From positions 38,869,373-38,933,372 of the forward strand of contig OX453272.1 of assembly GCA_949710005.1 (NCBI GenBank): a stretch of 64,000 nt of DNA, read 5' to 3'. Numbering within the stretch: the stretch's first letter is position 1; every line of letters starts with the position of its first letter. Below, piece after piece: positions 1-8,484 of the stretch. The notes under the pieces were generated by a model. The model saw nothing but the letters and a program-made list of their open reading frames with translations, ran no database searches and was not told where the DNA came from. The DNA comes from Ricordea florida (Eukaryota > Cnidaria > Anthozoa > Corallimorpharia > Ricordeidae). Made by a program: the position numbers and the translations under genes.

Positions 1-121
1 GAGACGATGCCATAATTAATATCTTCTTTTTCTTGCATTGGCAACTATGATTTCTTCGTTTATACGAATAATAGTCTATGAAAAAAAAGACAACGATGAT
101 TAATGATGATGATGATGATGA

Positions 122-397
122 CTATTCATCAATAAACATTAATAGACGGGGATCGATTTCCATAAGACATAACAAATTCTTGGCCATTTGACAAAGAGAA
201 CATACATCGTTTGGTAATATGTGTACTTGATCGCAATGTTCGTCAATACTGTCGATGGCTTGATCGTAATTTCCAACGTCACGATTAACGATAACAGACG
301 TGAATATACTGATTAAATTTGTAGCTGTTGCGATTACATTATGTCTGAAGCGGGGTGATCTCATGTTTAAGCTAAATCGTTCAACAGCTTGTATTAG
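122..397 (-). CDS. Leftward terminal exon, helical protein, unknown function
   Basis: On the minus strand a T-rich tract ending in cag at 398-400 precedes an open frame from 397 to a TAG at 122-124. The peptide contains MRSPRFRHNVIATATNL and reads as alpha-helical with no recognised domain. Its start resembles neighbouring exons at 1595 and 1251, each opening with a short hydrophobic helix after a pyrimidine tract. It is probably the last exon of a spliced Element 2 gene. Splice junctions are predicted by eye. No function is assigned. Confidence 0.4.
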   Translation of the reverse strand, partial: LIQAVERFSLNMRSPRFRHNVIATATNLISIFTSVIVNRDVGNYDQAIDSIDEHCDQVHILPNDVCSLCQMAKNLLCLMEIDPRLLMFIDE

Positions 398-481
398 CTG
401 AAAATAAAAAAAGAGAGAAAAATATTATTATGCAATGTGGAAATCGATCATCGTTTATGTAGTTAACTAGAGGAACTTTAC

Positions 482-694
482 AATTTGTTTAACGAGAGAT
501 CGACGATACGCTTTGACAGAATAAAAAAGAATTTTACTAGAAAAGCTAAACACGTTACGATCTTGAAATTGTTCGTGATATTGTAATCTTGAGGTTAATA
601 TTTCGAGCATGCTGTTACAGTTATATAGATCTTGTTTTGCCTTGTTGAAGCGGATGGCTCTGAGTCTATCCTGGCTTCGAAGGTTGAAATAAGT
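482..694 (-). CDS. Leftward internal exon, helical protein, unknown function
   Basis: The minus-strand frame is open from an acceptor (ttctacag, ending at 695) to a possible donor (gtaaag) starting at 481. The peptide is rich in charged and aromatic residues (for example RSQDRLRAIRFNKAKQD) and looks helical. No domain is recognised. It lies between two other predicted leftward exons and probably belongs to the same spliced transcript. The frame stops 9 nt past the donor, as expected for intron sequence. Confidence 0.35.
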
Positions 695-706
695 CTGTAG
701 AATAAA

Positions 707-880
707 CTAACTGTCAGACATGTGTTGTGCATTGTGCAGAAACATCATATACGCATCCCATTCTTCTAGATTTAATGAACGATGAAAACCGCGTTTTAGT
801 GAATAAATCATGTCAATTGTCGTACATACAGGACAAACATGGTATGTAACTAAACCTCCATGTATCATACGACTACAGGC
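707..880 (-). CDS. Leftward exon with a CxxC pair, unknown function
   Basis: A long T-rich tract ending in tag precedes position 880 on the minus strand. The frame from there encodes about 57 residues, with a CPVC pair and a predicted helix, before a TAG at 707-709. Either it ends there or it splices earlier through a donor near 759 to the exon at 694. A direct splice at 711 would need a 17-nt intron, which is implausibly short. No family is recognised. Confidence 0.3.
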   Translation of the reverse strand, partial: ACSRMIHGGLVTYHVCPVCTTIDMIYSLKRGFHRSLNLEEWDAYMMFLHNAQHMSDS

Positions 881-903
881 CTAAAAAAAAGAAAAAAAGA
901 TTA

Positions 904-1002
904 TCATTCAAAAACGAGTAATTTGGATAACGTTTCATGTACATAATAATAATGTTCATAATCCGGGTTATTATAATAATAATCATCCAGGTTACGAATC
1001 AT
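904..1002 (-). CDS. Leftward short Tyr/Asn-rich exon
   Basis: A pyrimidine tract and cag precede an ATG at 1000-1002 on the minus strand. The 32-codon frame is rich in Tyr, Asn and Asp (YYYNN, YYY) and stops at 904-906. It could be a short exon following the one at 1030-1251, with a possible 28-30 nt intron between them. The low-complexity sequence and short length make this weak. Confidence 0.22.
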   Translation of the reverse strand: MIRNLDDYYYNNPDYEHYYYVHETLSKLLVFE

Positions 1003-1026
1003 CTGTGTAGAGATAAAAAAACTGAA

Positions 1027-1251
1027 TTATACAATATCTAACAATGTTTTCAGTTCGACGGTATCAAAAGGTTCAGGTATTCCAAATAAAGATTGACTCG
1101 CAATTCTATATTGACTTGCTTTGACAAGTAAATAGTTTAATCTTGTTAGCCATAATATAGTTTCTGTTATCCTTAAAATAGTTTCTTGATCCTTTTGTAT
1201 GTATATCTTAGAATTAAATCGCATTTGAGCTTCCATGACATGATCCAGTGC
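1027..1251 (-). CDS. Leftward exon, helical protein, unknown function
   Basis: A T-rich tract ending in ttttag precedes position 1251 on the minus strand. The frame continues for about 74 codons to a stop at 1027-1029, with a possible donor (gtataa) at 1032. The peptide is helical (for example ETILRITETILWLTRLNYL). An internal ATG at 1234-1236 could instead be a first codon. It lies just beyond the poly(A) signal and hairpin that end the RING gene, so it may start a second leftward gene. Confidence 0.35.
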   Translation of the reverse strand, partial: ALDHVMEAQMRFNSKIYIQKDQETILRITETILWLTRLNYLLVKASQYRIASQSLFGIPEPFDTVELKTLLDIV

Positions 1252-1276
1252 CTAAAATAAAAAATAAAAGTAAAAA

Positions 1277-1363
1277 AAAGCAAAGTCATTTTATGAGTGG
1301 CCTCCAACCTCCCCTTACAGCCACCCCTAACCTCACAACATGCAAAAAAATGACTTTGCTTTT
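1277..1363. terminator. 17-nt inverted repeat beside the RING-gene poly(A) site
   Basis: The 17-nt arms at 1277-1293 and 1347-1363 are exact reverse complements (core gcaaagtcatttt) around a 53-nt loop. On the minus strand the structure lies just past an AATAAA signal (1365-1370), 19 nt downstream of the stop of the RING-gene last exon. It could act in 3'-end formation or be a small fold-back insertion. The role is inferred. Confidence 0.45.
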
Positions 1364-1388
1364 CTTTATTTAAAAATAATAATAATAA

Positions 1389-1595
1389 TTAACAATGAAA
1401 CTTTCTTAGCGTCTTATATACGAGTACCATGGCATCATAAGAATATCGTCTAACTTCATTGCATGACGAAACACCTTGTAAAAGATCTTTAATTACATAA
1501 TAGTTGAAAAAAAATCTATAAGGGTGAACATTGCGTGGTTGATAGTTATGCTGATAGTTAAGTGTTGCTTTTGCAGCTTTCAGTTTAATCAATGC
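1389..1595 (-). CDS. RING-finger gene, terminal exon
   Basis: The minus-strand frame opens after an acceptor (ctttatag, ending at 1596) and stops with TAA at 1389-1391. AATAAA follows at 1365-1370, so this looks like a true last exon. The peptide (for example ALIKLKAAKATLNYQ) is helical, basic and rich in Tyr and Phe, with no domain I recognise. I assign it to the RING gene because it is the next leftward exon with a consistent reading frame. This junction is less certain than the one at 1914/1821. Confidence 0.45.
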   Translation of the reverse strand, partial: ALIKLKAAKATLNYQHNYQPRNVHPYRFFFNYYVIKDLLQGVSSCNEVRRYSYDAMVLVYKTLRKFHC

Positions 1596-1634
1596 CTATA
1601 AAGAAAAAACGAACGTTTCTTATGTACAAAATCA

Positions 1635-1820
1635 AACAATCAAAGAATCAAATAAAAAAGCTCTTTCAAACCAAGTTAATTTAGGAGGTGCAAATAAACG
1701 GCGAACTGGACCAATACGTAAAACCCGACATAATAACAACATCACACCCAATTCAATGTCTGAAGTCTTCACTCTTCTTCTTTGTTTGTCTAATGCATAG
1801 CGACACATTTCGCTATATGT
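1635..1820 (-). CDS. RING-finger gene, middle exon
   Basis: The exon opens at 1820 after the acceptor tttgtttag and stays open to a TGA at 1632-1634, so its donor must lie before that. Joined in phase 0 to the donor gtaagt at 1914, the frame continues without a stop, with a 94-nt intron. A shorter 22-nt intron choice gives an early stop and was rejected. The peptide is basic and leucine-rich. The donor of this exon is uncertain (candidates at about 1637 and 1669). Confidence 0.45.
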
Positions 1821-1914
1821 CTAAACAAAAATATATAGATATCAGCGATGATCTCGAAGTTCATGTATCACCGTATACAATTGATAAACGATCTATAAGA
1901 ATGAATGTACTTAC

Positions 1915-1987
1915 AAGTCGGATCCTTCTCTGGAATTCCGGATCTTGCAATAGGGCATCAGTTGCCTCTTCCGACGAGATCAAATAG
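1915..1987 (-). pseudogene. RING-finger gene, 3' part of the exon split by Element 1
   Basis: Reading leftward, the RING reading frame that halts in the Element 1 terminal repeat at 16590 continues here in the same frame once Element 1 and one copy of aatag are left out. The frame then meets a strong splice donor (gtaagt) at 1914. This shows the exon was continuous before Element 1 entered. The fragment encodes an acidic stretch after the RING domain. Confidence 0.75.
1983..1987. repeat. Target-site duplication of Element 1, left copy (aatag)
   Basis: The five bases aatag directly flank the left terminal repeat and recur at 16591-16595 after the right one. A 5-6 bp duplication is expected from Polinton integrases. 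Confidence 0.85.
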
Positions 1988-2260
1988 AGTAGTATAGGTG
2001 GGATTAATCAAATACCACCACCTGGGAACCGTTTTTCAGAGAGGAAACGCTTAAAACGTTAACATGTCTCTAGAAGCTGTATTTCAAGGCGGAAAGACTC
2101 CCAAGGCAAACAAATACGAATTGGTGTGGTGCACGAAGATGACCCGAAGATGAGCCGAAGATGAACCGAAGATTTTCCGAGCGTTTTCCGAAAATTAATG
2201 AGCAATTTCAATTTAGACAAATATGCATACTATAAATCTTCGGAAAAACGTTGGCGTAAC
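1988..2260 (+). repeat. Element 1 left terminal inverted repeat
   Basis: This 273-bp arm is the reverse complement of 16318-16590. I see one mismatch, near 2030. It contains a short internal tandem array of ccgaagatga units at about 2130-2180 and begins agtagtat, the AG start typical of Polintons. Confidence 0.92.
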
Positions 2261-2311
2261 GCGGCGTGCGTGTGTAAATCTTCAATTTCTGTAGTTGCAT
2301 AAGGTTCTACT

Positions 2312-2587
2312 ATGTCTTCAGACTCTGCAGACGAGATGACCGTGGGAGAGTGGTATGGGGTTGATGATGAACCTTGGTACGCTGAGGAAACTCCTTATGT
2401 TCTTGAGAACGAAGAGGAGGAGGAGGTGTTCGAGCCGAACTGGTGGGAAGTGGCGGAGCTTCATGGGGAAGAAGAGTTTGAGGAGGAATTTAGTATCGAC
2501 CTTATGCGACAACAACTTAACGAGTTCGCAGCAGAAATAGATGCTGCTTTGGAAGCTGGAGTGTTTGAGACTGCGCCTAGTGCTTAA
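2312..2587 (+). CDS. Small highly acidic protein, left end of Element 1
   Basis: This 91-residue protein begins just inside the left terminal repeat. More than a third of its residues are Glu or Asp, including runs EEEEEV and EEFEEEF, with Trp-containing stretches (NWWEVAEL). No domain is recognised. A second acidic protein of almost the same size (89 aa) lies at the opposite end, also reading inward. An acidic protein near the replication end could bind a basic replication or core protein, but that is inference. It is followed after 91 bp by the TATA-like run and PolB. Confidence 0.65.
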   Translation: MSSDSADEMTVGEWYGVDDEPWYAEETPYVLENEEEEEVFEPNWWEVAELHGEEEFEEEFSIDLMRQQLNEFAAEIDAALEAGVFETAPSA

Positions 2588-2621
2588 TTAGTGTGTTGTA
2601 GACTGGAACTTTTTTCGCTAT

Positions 2622-2683
2622 ATATATATATATATATATAGAACACGTAGGCAAAATTGAGAGCGTTTATTTTAGAGAGTGGT
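2622..2683 (+). promoter_or_regulatory. PolB promoter region: (TA)n TATA element and TTTAGAGAGTGGT motif
   Basis: A perfect TA run at about 2622-2640 lies 65-85 nt before the PolB ATG at 2706. The 13-mer tttagagagtggt at 2671-2683 recurs, in sense orientation, upstream of the acidic gene at the other end (complement of 16302-16314). Genes transcribed early may share this signal. The role is inferred. Confidence 0.5.
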
Positions 2684-2705
2684 ACATCAAAGGTATCTTG
2701 AAAAT

Positions 2706-5700
2706 ATGCCCACCGTCAAAGAGTTACGCTCTTTAGCAAGAAGTTATGGATTATCTGTAGGTTCTAAGATGCGAAAAGATGACCTCCTACGAGCGATCGG
2801 GGATGCTCGCGCCGCGAAGTGGAGGAAACGACTCCGGAGAGCGCTACAGACGGGGAGATACCCTGCTATAACCAGAGGGGATATAGAGAACCCCCACAAG
2901 AAGTGGCAGCGGGCTCGTGAACTCCGTCAACTTGCGAGAGAGGTTGACGCTGCGCTTCTCTCGGAGGGTGTCCGAAAGAAAACTACTCCAACGATGAGGG
3001 CAGAAGTTCGTAGAAAAATTGAAAACCGTCGAGCTCCCTTAGCGAGATCTCTGGTTCGAGAAGGTGCGCGTATACTCGAAGAGTTGGATGGAGAGAGAGA
3101 GGGAGAGGAAGCTGGTCGCCGCTTCTGGAAGTGGTCTTTCTTCCGAGGCGTGGCCGGGTCTCTGGTGGATCGGATTATGGATAAGCTCCACGAGAGGGTC
3201 ACCACCAGCTTCTATCTCCGATACAGTTATACCTATCGACTCCGGAACCTCGAAACGGGAGAAATTATCTTGTTTCACAAAACAGTACAAGGCAGTCCTT
3301 GGATTCAACGCCTAGAACCACAAGCTAGAGACTGGGTGCAGGCGGAAGACGAGAAGCGCTTGATTGGTGACCAAATCGAGCGCCCTAACACCAAGTGGGT
3401 CTTCATCCGGTTTATCTCTGTGACGGTAAAAGTTGTAGTAGATAGGCAGGCGCCTTTGTTGGGGACAGGACCACTCCCAGATTGGTTGAAGAGAAAGCCT
3501 GGGATGTATTCCTTGGATACATATGAAGATAACCTCTGCCTCTTTCGGTGTATAGCGGTCCACCGTGGCGCGCGCGTGGATCGTTGTACCAGCCAAGCTC
3601 GAACTCTTGCGAGAGAGATGTACCACTCGCCCGAGGCTTGCCCAGGGATTGGGCCCCCGAAGGGCTTTTCTCAGGACGAGCTGCGGAAAGTAGAGCAGCA
3701 CTTCCGGCTCGGGATCCGGGTATACGAACCACAAGAGTCTGGAGATTGGTTGCATCGGAGGCACCCGGCGCACTATGAAAAAGTAGGCACTCCACCAATG
3801 ACGATCGGCGTCTACGAGGGGCACGCGTTTCTCATTCGCGACATCCAGAAACTCGCGAAAAAGTTCGTGTGCGGAGAGTGCAATGCAAGGTTCACACAGT
3901 CCTGCCATCTCCATCGCCACGCCGAGCGTTGCACCCAAGGTGAGACAAAAGTTGTCTGCAAAGGAGAGAAAGTGGAAGCTCCGCCGTCTGCCTTTGAGAA
4001 GGCCTTCTACCCACAAAAACGGGATAGCGTCCAAGCCGTCCAATGGCTCGAGTATGAAGCCCGCACCAGAGGGATCCATATCCATCACCAGCTATGTGGG
4101 CATGGAGGCGAACGAGTTATAGAAGGTTTCGCCGTAGACGGTTATGATCCCATTTCAAAGACCGTCTTCCAATTCAACGGGTGCCTATGGCATGGGTGCA
4201 AACGCTGTTTCCCATCGCCGAAGCAACGCCAGGAGCAACTTCGGAATCTTTCCAAGAAAAAGGGCAGCCCTGTTACACGCGAGATAGCATACCAACAGAC
4301 GCTCGAGCGAGAAGCCAAAATCCGAGCTGCTGGCTATCGCCCTGTGGTTCGGTGGCAGCACGAGGAGCCAAAACCTTGGAGAAAAGATCGCATCCCCGAC
4401 CCAAAGACGATAACTTACCCTCACGCGATCGTGTTCGACTTTGAGAGTTACCTCGACAAGACCAGCACTTGTCGTCCTACAGAAGAGCTGTCCTTAGAGG
4501 GAACACATATTCCTATCTCGGTTTCGATCAGCGACACTTTGGAACCGACTCCCGAACACCTATGCGTACGAGAGCCTTCGACGCCCGGAGGGTCTCCGAA
4601 GTTGTTGATCGAGGAGTTCATTCGAACGCTAGAACGTCGAGCTGCTAGGATACGAGAAGACGTTCGCGCGAGGTTCCTGCCCGACACCCTCGAGCTCTTG
4701 CCCAAAAAGTATCGCCTAGCGATTGAAGAGTGGTGCGACCAAGTCCCCGTGCTCGGGTTTAATTCGGGTAAGTACGATTTGAATTTGATCCGGAACTACT
4801 TCGTCGAAGAGCTTTGTAAGACGACCGACCAGTCAATCAAAGTGGGCTGCAAAGCGAACCAGATTATGTTCATTACGACTCCAGGGTTGAAATTCCTGGA
4901 TGTTGTGAACTATATAGGGCCTGGGAAAACCTACGACGCCTGGGTCAAAGCCTATGGGTGTACCCTCGCGAAGTCGTGGTTCCCGTATGACTGGTTTGAT
5001 AGTCCTGACAAGCTCGTCTTCCCTGGCCTACCGGACTACCCACAGTGGTTTTCGAAACTGAAAGGCAAATATCTTCTTTCCCTTTCGGAATATCGAGACT
5101 GCAAGCGGGTATTCCGGGAGAAGGGGATGCAGACCTTCGCGGACTGGCTCCGCTACTACAACAATCTCGACGTGGGCCCCTTCGTCGAAGCACTGGCCAA
5201 AATGCGCGACTTCTGCACCGCGTATGGAATCGACATCTTCAAAGATGCGGTTAGTCTACCTGGAGTGTCGATGAGGTTCGTCTTGCGAGGCACACTTCGT
5301 AGCCCCGACCCGCCCGAGCTGTATGCCCCCAACAAAGAAGCGTACGACATGCTCAAAGCGGCGGTTGTCGGAGGGCCTTCGATTGTATTTACCCGCTACC
5401 ACGAGGTGGGGGTCTCGCGGATCCGGTCGCACCAATACGAGCCCACGGCCCAGGCCCACCAATGTCAACGCATCCTCGGCTACGACGCGAACGCGCTCTA
5501 CCTCTCTACCATGGCAGCCCCTATGCCCTGTGGGGAGGGAACGGTGATCCACTACCGTAGTCCGGACGAGCCAACCAGGGCTGTCGATGGGTTTGTGGAG
5601 GCTCTACGAGAAGGAAGGTGGTTCGGGTTCGCCGAGGTTGACATCGAGGTCCCCGAACACCTCTGGCCAAAGTTCGAAGAAATGCCCCCGCTCTTCTACA

Positions 5701-6746
5701 ACAAGGAGATCCCCATCGAAGCGGTTCCCCAAGAGATGCTGGACTATCTCGAGCGAATGGGACGAACCCGATCAACAGATCCGAAGCTTGTAGGAGCGCT
5801 TTCCGCGAAGAAGATTCTGTTTTACGCCCCTCTGCTCCGCTGGTACCTCGCCCACGGTTTAGTTGTCACCGCGGTGTACCGGACGATCAACTACAAACCG
5901 CAAAAGATCTTCGGCTGGTTCGTCGACCAGGTTACAGAAGCTCGACGAGAAGGGGATACCAACAAGGACAAAGCACTATTCGCCGATCTCTTCAAACTAC
6001 TAGGGAATAGCTGCTATGGTAAATTCATCGAGGCGCTGGAGCGGCAGACATTGGTCTGCTACACAGATGACGAAGCGGTTGTCGATCGTGCTCTCCGCTC
6101 CTCCTGGTTCGAGGACCTCGACGAAATAGGTTCTGCCTACGAGATCCACAGGAGGAAGCAGAAGATCGAGATCACCCGCCCGTTCCAAATCGGAATCACA
6201 GTCTATCAGCTAGCCAAACTACGGATGCTCGAATTCTACTACGACTTCCTGAACCATTTCGTAGACCGAAGATCCTTCGAGCTCCTACAGATGGATACCG
6301 ATAGCCTGTACATGGGAATCGCCGGGAAAAACCTGGACGACGTCGTCCGCCCCGAGCTCCGCGAAGAGTTCGAGGGCTGCAAAAAAAAATGGCTGGCTTG
6401 GGATAAATGGAGCGGCCGGACGCCGGGCCTGTTCAAACTCGAGTTCGAGGGAACCCGGGCCATCGCTCTATGCAGCAAGGCGTACTACGTCGACGATGGG
6501 ACAGGAAAAAGTAAAACCTCGGCGAAGGGGATGTCGAAAAAAGACAACGATTTGACCTGGGGCCGATACAAAGCAACACTCGATGGAGCGCTCGACCGGG
6601 CAGAAAACTGGCGATTCCGGATGGACCACGGGAAGATGACAACTTACCACCAGGAGAAACTCGGGCTTTCCGCTTACTACGACAAGAGACGAGTTCTACC
6701 CGACGGGATTCACACCGAACCCCTTGAGTACACTTTCAGGGGGTAA
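2706..6746 (+). CDS. PolB: Protein-primed family B DNA polymerase with SAP and OTU-like regions
   Basis: This 1346-aa enzyme would copy the element from its ends. The ATG at 2706 is chosen over upstream non-ATG codons because a SAP-like DNA-binding helix pair (TVKELRSLARSYGLSVG) starts there. Next comes an OTU-like cysteine-protease region (Cys in DNLCLFRC near residue 280, His in GHAFLI near 373) and a C2H2 finger (CGECNARF, near 390). The 3'-5' exonuclease motifs follow: DFES (about 578), FNSGKYD (about 688) and NNLDVGPF (about 822). The polymerase motifs are YDANALY (about 927), KLLGNSCYGK (about 1100) and DTDSLY (about 1198). All catalytic residues are present and the frame is intact. Its 3' end overlaps the integrase gene by 51 bp tail to tail. 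Confidence 0.95.
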   Translation: MPTVKELRSLARSYGLSVGSKMRKDDLLRAIGDARAAKWRKRLRRALQTGRYPAITRGDIENPHKKWQRARELRQLAREVDAALLSEGVRKKTTPTMRAEVRRKIENRRAPLARSLVREGARILEELDGEREGEEAGRRFWKWSFFRGVAGSLVDRIMDKLHERVTTSFYLRYSYTYRLRNLETGEIILFHKTVQGSPWIQRLEPQARDWVQAEDEKRLIGDQIERPNTKWVFIRFISVTVKVVVDRQAPLLGTGPLPDWLKRKPGMYSLDTYEDNLCLFRCIAVHRGARVDRCTSQARTLAREMYHSPEACPGIGPPKGFSQDELRKVEQHFRLGIRVYEPQESGDWLHRRHPAHYEKVGTPPMTIGVYEGHAFLIRDIQKLAKKFVCGECNARFTQSCHLHRHAERCTQGETKVVCKGEKVEAPPSAFEKAFYPQKRDSVQAVQWLEYEARTRGIHIHHQLCGHGGERVIEGFAVDGYDPISKTVFQFNGCLWHGCKRCFPSPKQRQEQLRNLSKKKGSPVTREIAYQQTLEREAKIRAAGYRPVVRWQHEEPKPWRKDRIPDPKTITYPHAIVFDFESYLDKTSTCRPTEELSLEGTHIPISVSISDTLEPTPEHLCVREPSTPGGSPKLLIEEFIRTLERRAARIREDVRARFLPDTLELLPKKYRLAIEEWCDQVPVLGFNSGKYDLNLIRNYFVEELCKTTDQSIKVGCKANQIMFITTPGLKFLDVVNYIGPGKTYDAWVKAYGCTLAKSWFPYDWFDSPDKLVFPGLPDYPQWFSKLKGKYLLSLSEYRDCKRVFREKGMQTFADWLRYYNNLDVGPFVEALAKMRDFCTAYGIDIFKDAVSLPGVSMRFVLRGTLRSPDPPELYAPNKEAYDMLKAAVVGGPSIVFTRYHEVGVSRIRSHQYEPTAQAHQCQRILGYDANALYLSTMAAPMPCGEGTVIHYRSPDEPTRAVDGFVEALREGRWFGFAEVDIEVPEHLWPKFEEMPPLFYNKEIPIEAVPQEMLDYLERMGRTRSTDPKLVGALSAKKILFYAPLLRWYLAHGLVVTAVYRTINYKPQKIFGWFVDQVTEARREGDTNKDKALFADLFKLLGNSCYGKFIEALERQTLVCYTDDEAVVDRALRSSWFEDLDEIGSAYEIHRRKQKIEITRPFQIGITVYQLAKLRMLEFYYDFLNHFVDRRSFELLQMDTDSLYMGIAGKNLDDVVRPELREEFEGCKKKWLAWDKWSGRTPGLFKLEFEGTRAIALCSKAYYVDDGTGKSKTSAKGMSKKDNDLTWGRYKATLDGALDRAENWRFRMDHGKMTTYHQEKLGLSAYYDKRRVLPDGIHTEPLEYTFRG

Positions 6747-7774
6747 TTCGGTATTCCAAGGCACTACCTGCAGCTCCTCGCGGACAAAGCCTTGTTTTGG
6801 CCCGTCTCTGAGATAGTAGACCACAGGCTCGCCAGGCCGAACAATCGCGCGTTCTTGCTCGAGAACCTCGAGACTCCAAATTGGGTCCGTTGCGCGTCTT
6901 CGCCCGCCCTCCTGTTCACCAGGCTGGTATAAATATCGTACGCTGGCGTCAGAGGAAAGTCTCTCCTCCTCCAAACCAACCGCCCTCCCCGGTACAACGG
7001 CGGAAGGTTTTTGTACCACCGATTTGGATTCGATGGCATCCTGCGGTTTTTTTCCAATCAACCGCGTTGGTTCGTTGTTGAAAGCCGCGACAACAGCAGG
7101 CAGCCGAGCCACCCACTGTACCGATCTTTCTCCTTCGGGAAGAAGCATCTCCTGGGCGTACTGGTAACCGAACAACCGCTCGGCTAGAGTCCTGTTGAAC
7201 CTCTCAACGATCGCTTGGTCTCGGTGGATATCCACGCGGCCACGCCGAACTTCGATATTGTGGCGAGCTAGTAGCGGCAAGACAGCACCCATGAACTCTT
7301 TTTCCCAAGTAGCCTTGGCCACTCGAGAGGGCTTCGCTTGTAGATGCGCTCCAACGCTCCTGCAACTTCTCTCGCTTCCTTGGAAGCCAAAGGTTCAGCC
7401 TCCTTGTAGCGCGAGGCAACATCGACCACGGTGAGAGCATACTTGTAAAGCTTCCGCCCTCGCCCAGGTCGGTCGTGGGGAAGAAATAGAAGATCGGCCT
7501 GATGAACCTCGTTTGGTGTTGAGACATTGAACCTCGGCCTTGGTATGCGCTGTGGAGGCGGGAGGTAGATCTGCCAAATTGCCTGTTTTTCTAGCCAAGC
7601 CAGGGCTGTATCTTCAGAGACGCCAGCCGCGTCCGCCAACTTCTTCGACGCGGCGTGCCCCTTCCAATAGCCCTGGGGGCTGTAGTAGATGCCAGACAGC
7701 TTGCTCCGGAGGCGGACCAAGTCCGTCGCAGACAGCGCCGAGCCTCCGGCGTCGTAGACAGGCTTCTCTTCCAT
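6696..7774 (-). pseudogene. INT: Retroviral-type (rve) integrase, frameshifted
   Basis: This is a Polinton integrase in two overlapping leftward frames: 7774-7268 (ATG at 7772-7774) and 7322-6696. The first frame has the N-terminal part and the first catalytic Asp (VHQADLLFLP). The second has the catalytic Glu (AIVERFNRTL) and an SH3-like C-terminal domain. The frame changes near 7300-7320, where the second catalytic Asp should lie. I cannot find that residue in either frame, so a small deletion plus frame change is likely. The copy should not be able to integrate by itself. Its ATG is preceded by a ctatag motif. Confidence 0.85.
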
Positions 7775-7812
7775 TGGTCTATAGCTCCATCGCGAAAAAA
7801 GCTATTGTGGTC

Positions 7813-8244
7813 TCACAACCATCGGCTAGCAGCATACCCAATGGCGAGCATCCCACCCCCTACATAGGCCAATTCACCTGTTCGTTGGGAACTCGAAGGA
7901 CGGTAATAATCGCTCCATTGCGGGGCGTCGTGGTCATCAACCGCTGTGGGACGAGGATGGGTTTTAGCGTACAGGTCGAGAGCGCGGTTCGTTGCGGCTG
8001 TGTCTTAGTCAGCTCTATTGCGCAGGCGTTCCTGCTCTACTTCCCAATCTGCCAGCTTCTCGCGGCGTTTCTGAAAGGCAGCCCAGTCAGCCTGGTACTT
8101 TTCCAAAGCTTTGTCGTGGCGCTTCCGCTCAGCCGCCATTGCATCGGGATCTTTCCCAGAAAGCGCCCGAGCGAGATACGAACCACCAACGAAGGCCGTA
8201 GCGTTTAAGATAGCCCCACCCACCATAACTGCTATGCTTACCAT
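7813..8244 (-). pseudogene. Small membrane protein with coiled coil, split by an in-frame stop
   Basis: The first part (8244-8005) has an N-terminal hydrophobic helix (MVSIAVMVGGAILNATAFVG) followed by a charged coiled coil. A TAA at 8005-8007 ends it. The same frame then stays open to 7813 and ends with a second hydrophobic helix (GGGMLAIGYAASRW). The original product was therefore probably a 143-aa two-helix membrane protein, now cut at residue 79. A short functional version cannot be excluded. No named family is recognised. Confidence 0.6.
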
Positions 8245-8246
8245 CT

Positions 8247-8462
8247 CTACTCAGTTGGGATTATCTTTTTATCAACTAAGTATTGCTTAGCTGCGACCGC
8301 TCCTGAGAGAACTGCAACCCACTTCGCGTAGTTTTCAATCGACGAGGAAGGATCCGAGATCATAGGCGTTTTGAGAACTTTTTTTCCCACCCAACCAATA
8401 CCTGCAGCAATGCCTGTCAGAGTTGCCGCTTCGACAACAGTGGAGACGACTTTGTTGTCCAT
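8247..8462 (-). CDS. Small hydrophobic membrane protein
   Basis: This 71-aa protein starts at an ATG at 8460-8462, just downstream of gatatagac. It has two hydrophobic stretches (AATLTGIAAGIGWVG and WVAVLSGAVAA) and a charged tail. It ends 3 bp before the next leftward gene. Small membrane proteins grouped next to ATPase and capsid genes are common in Polintons and may belong to the virion or act in entry or exit. Function is unknown. Confidence 0.65.
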   Translation of the reverse strand: MDNKVVSTVVEAATLTGIAAGIGWVGKKVLKTPMISDPSSSIENYAKWVAVLSGAVAAKQYLVDKKIIPTE

Positions 8463-8484
8463 CGAGTCTATATCTAGCCAAAAT

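Noticed and set aside
695..711. 17-nt intron between leftward exons
   Set aside because: Too short for splicing in animals; an upstream donor near 759 is a better choice.
1893..1914. 22-nt intron in the RING gene
   Set aside because: Using this acceptor leads to an early stop, while the acceptor at 1821 keeps the frame open.
3312..4088. Leftward 258-aa frame in PolB
   Set aside because: Antisense to the PolB OTU-like and zinc-finger regions; no independent domain.
7540..8208. Rightward 222-aa frame
   Set aside because: Lies opposite the integrase and the small membrane gene; no recognisable domain and no suitable start context.
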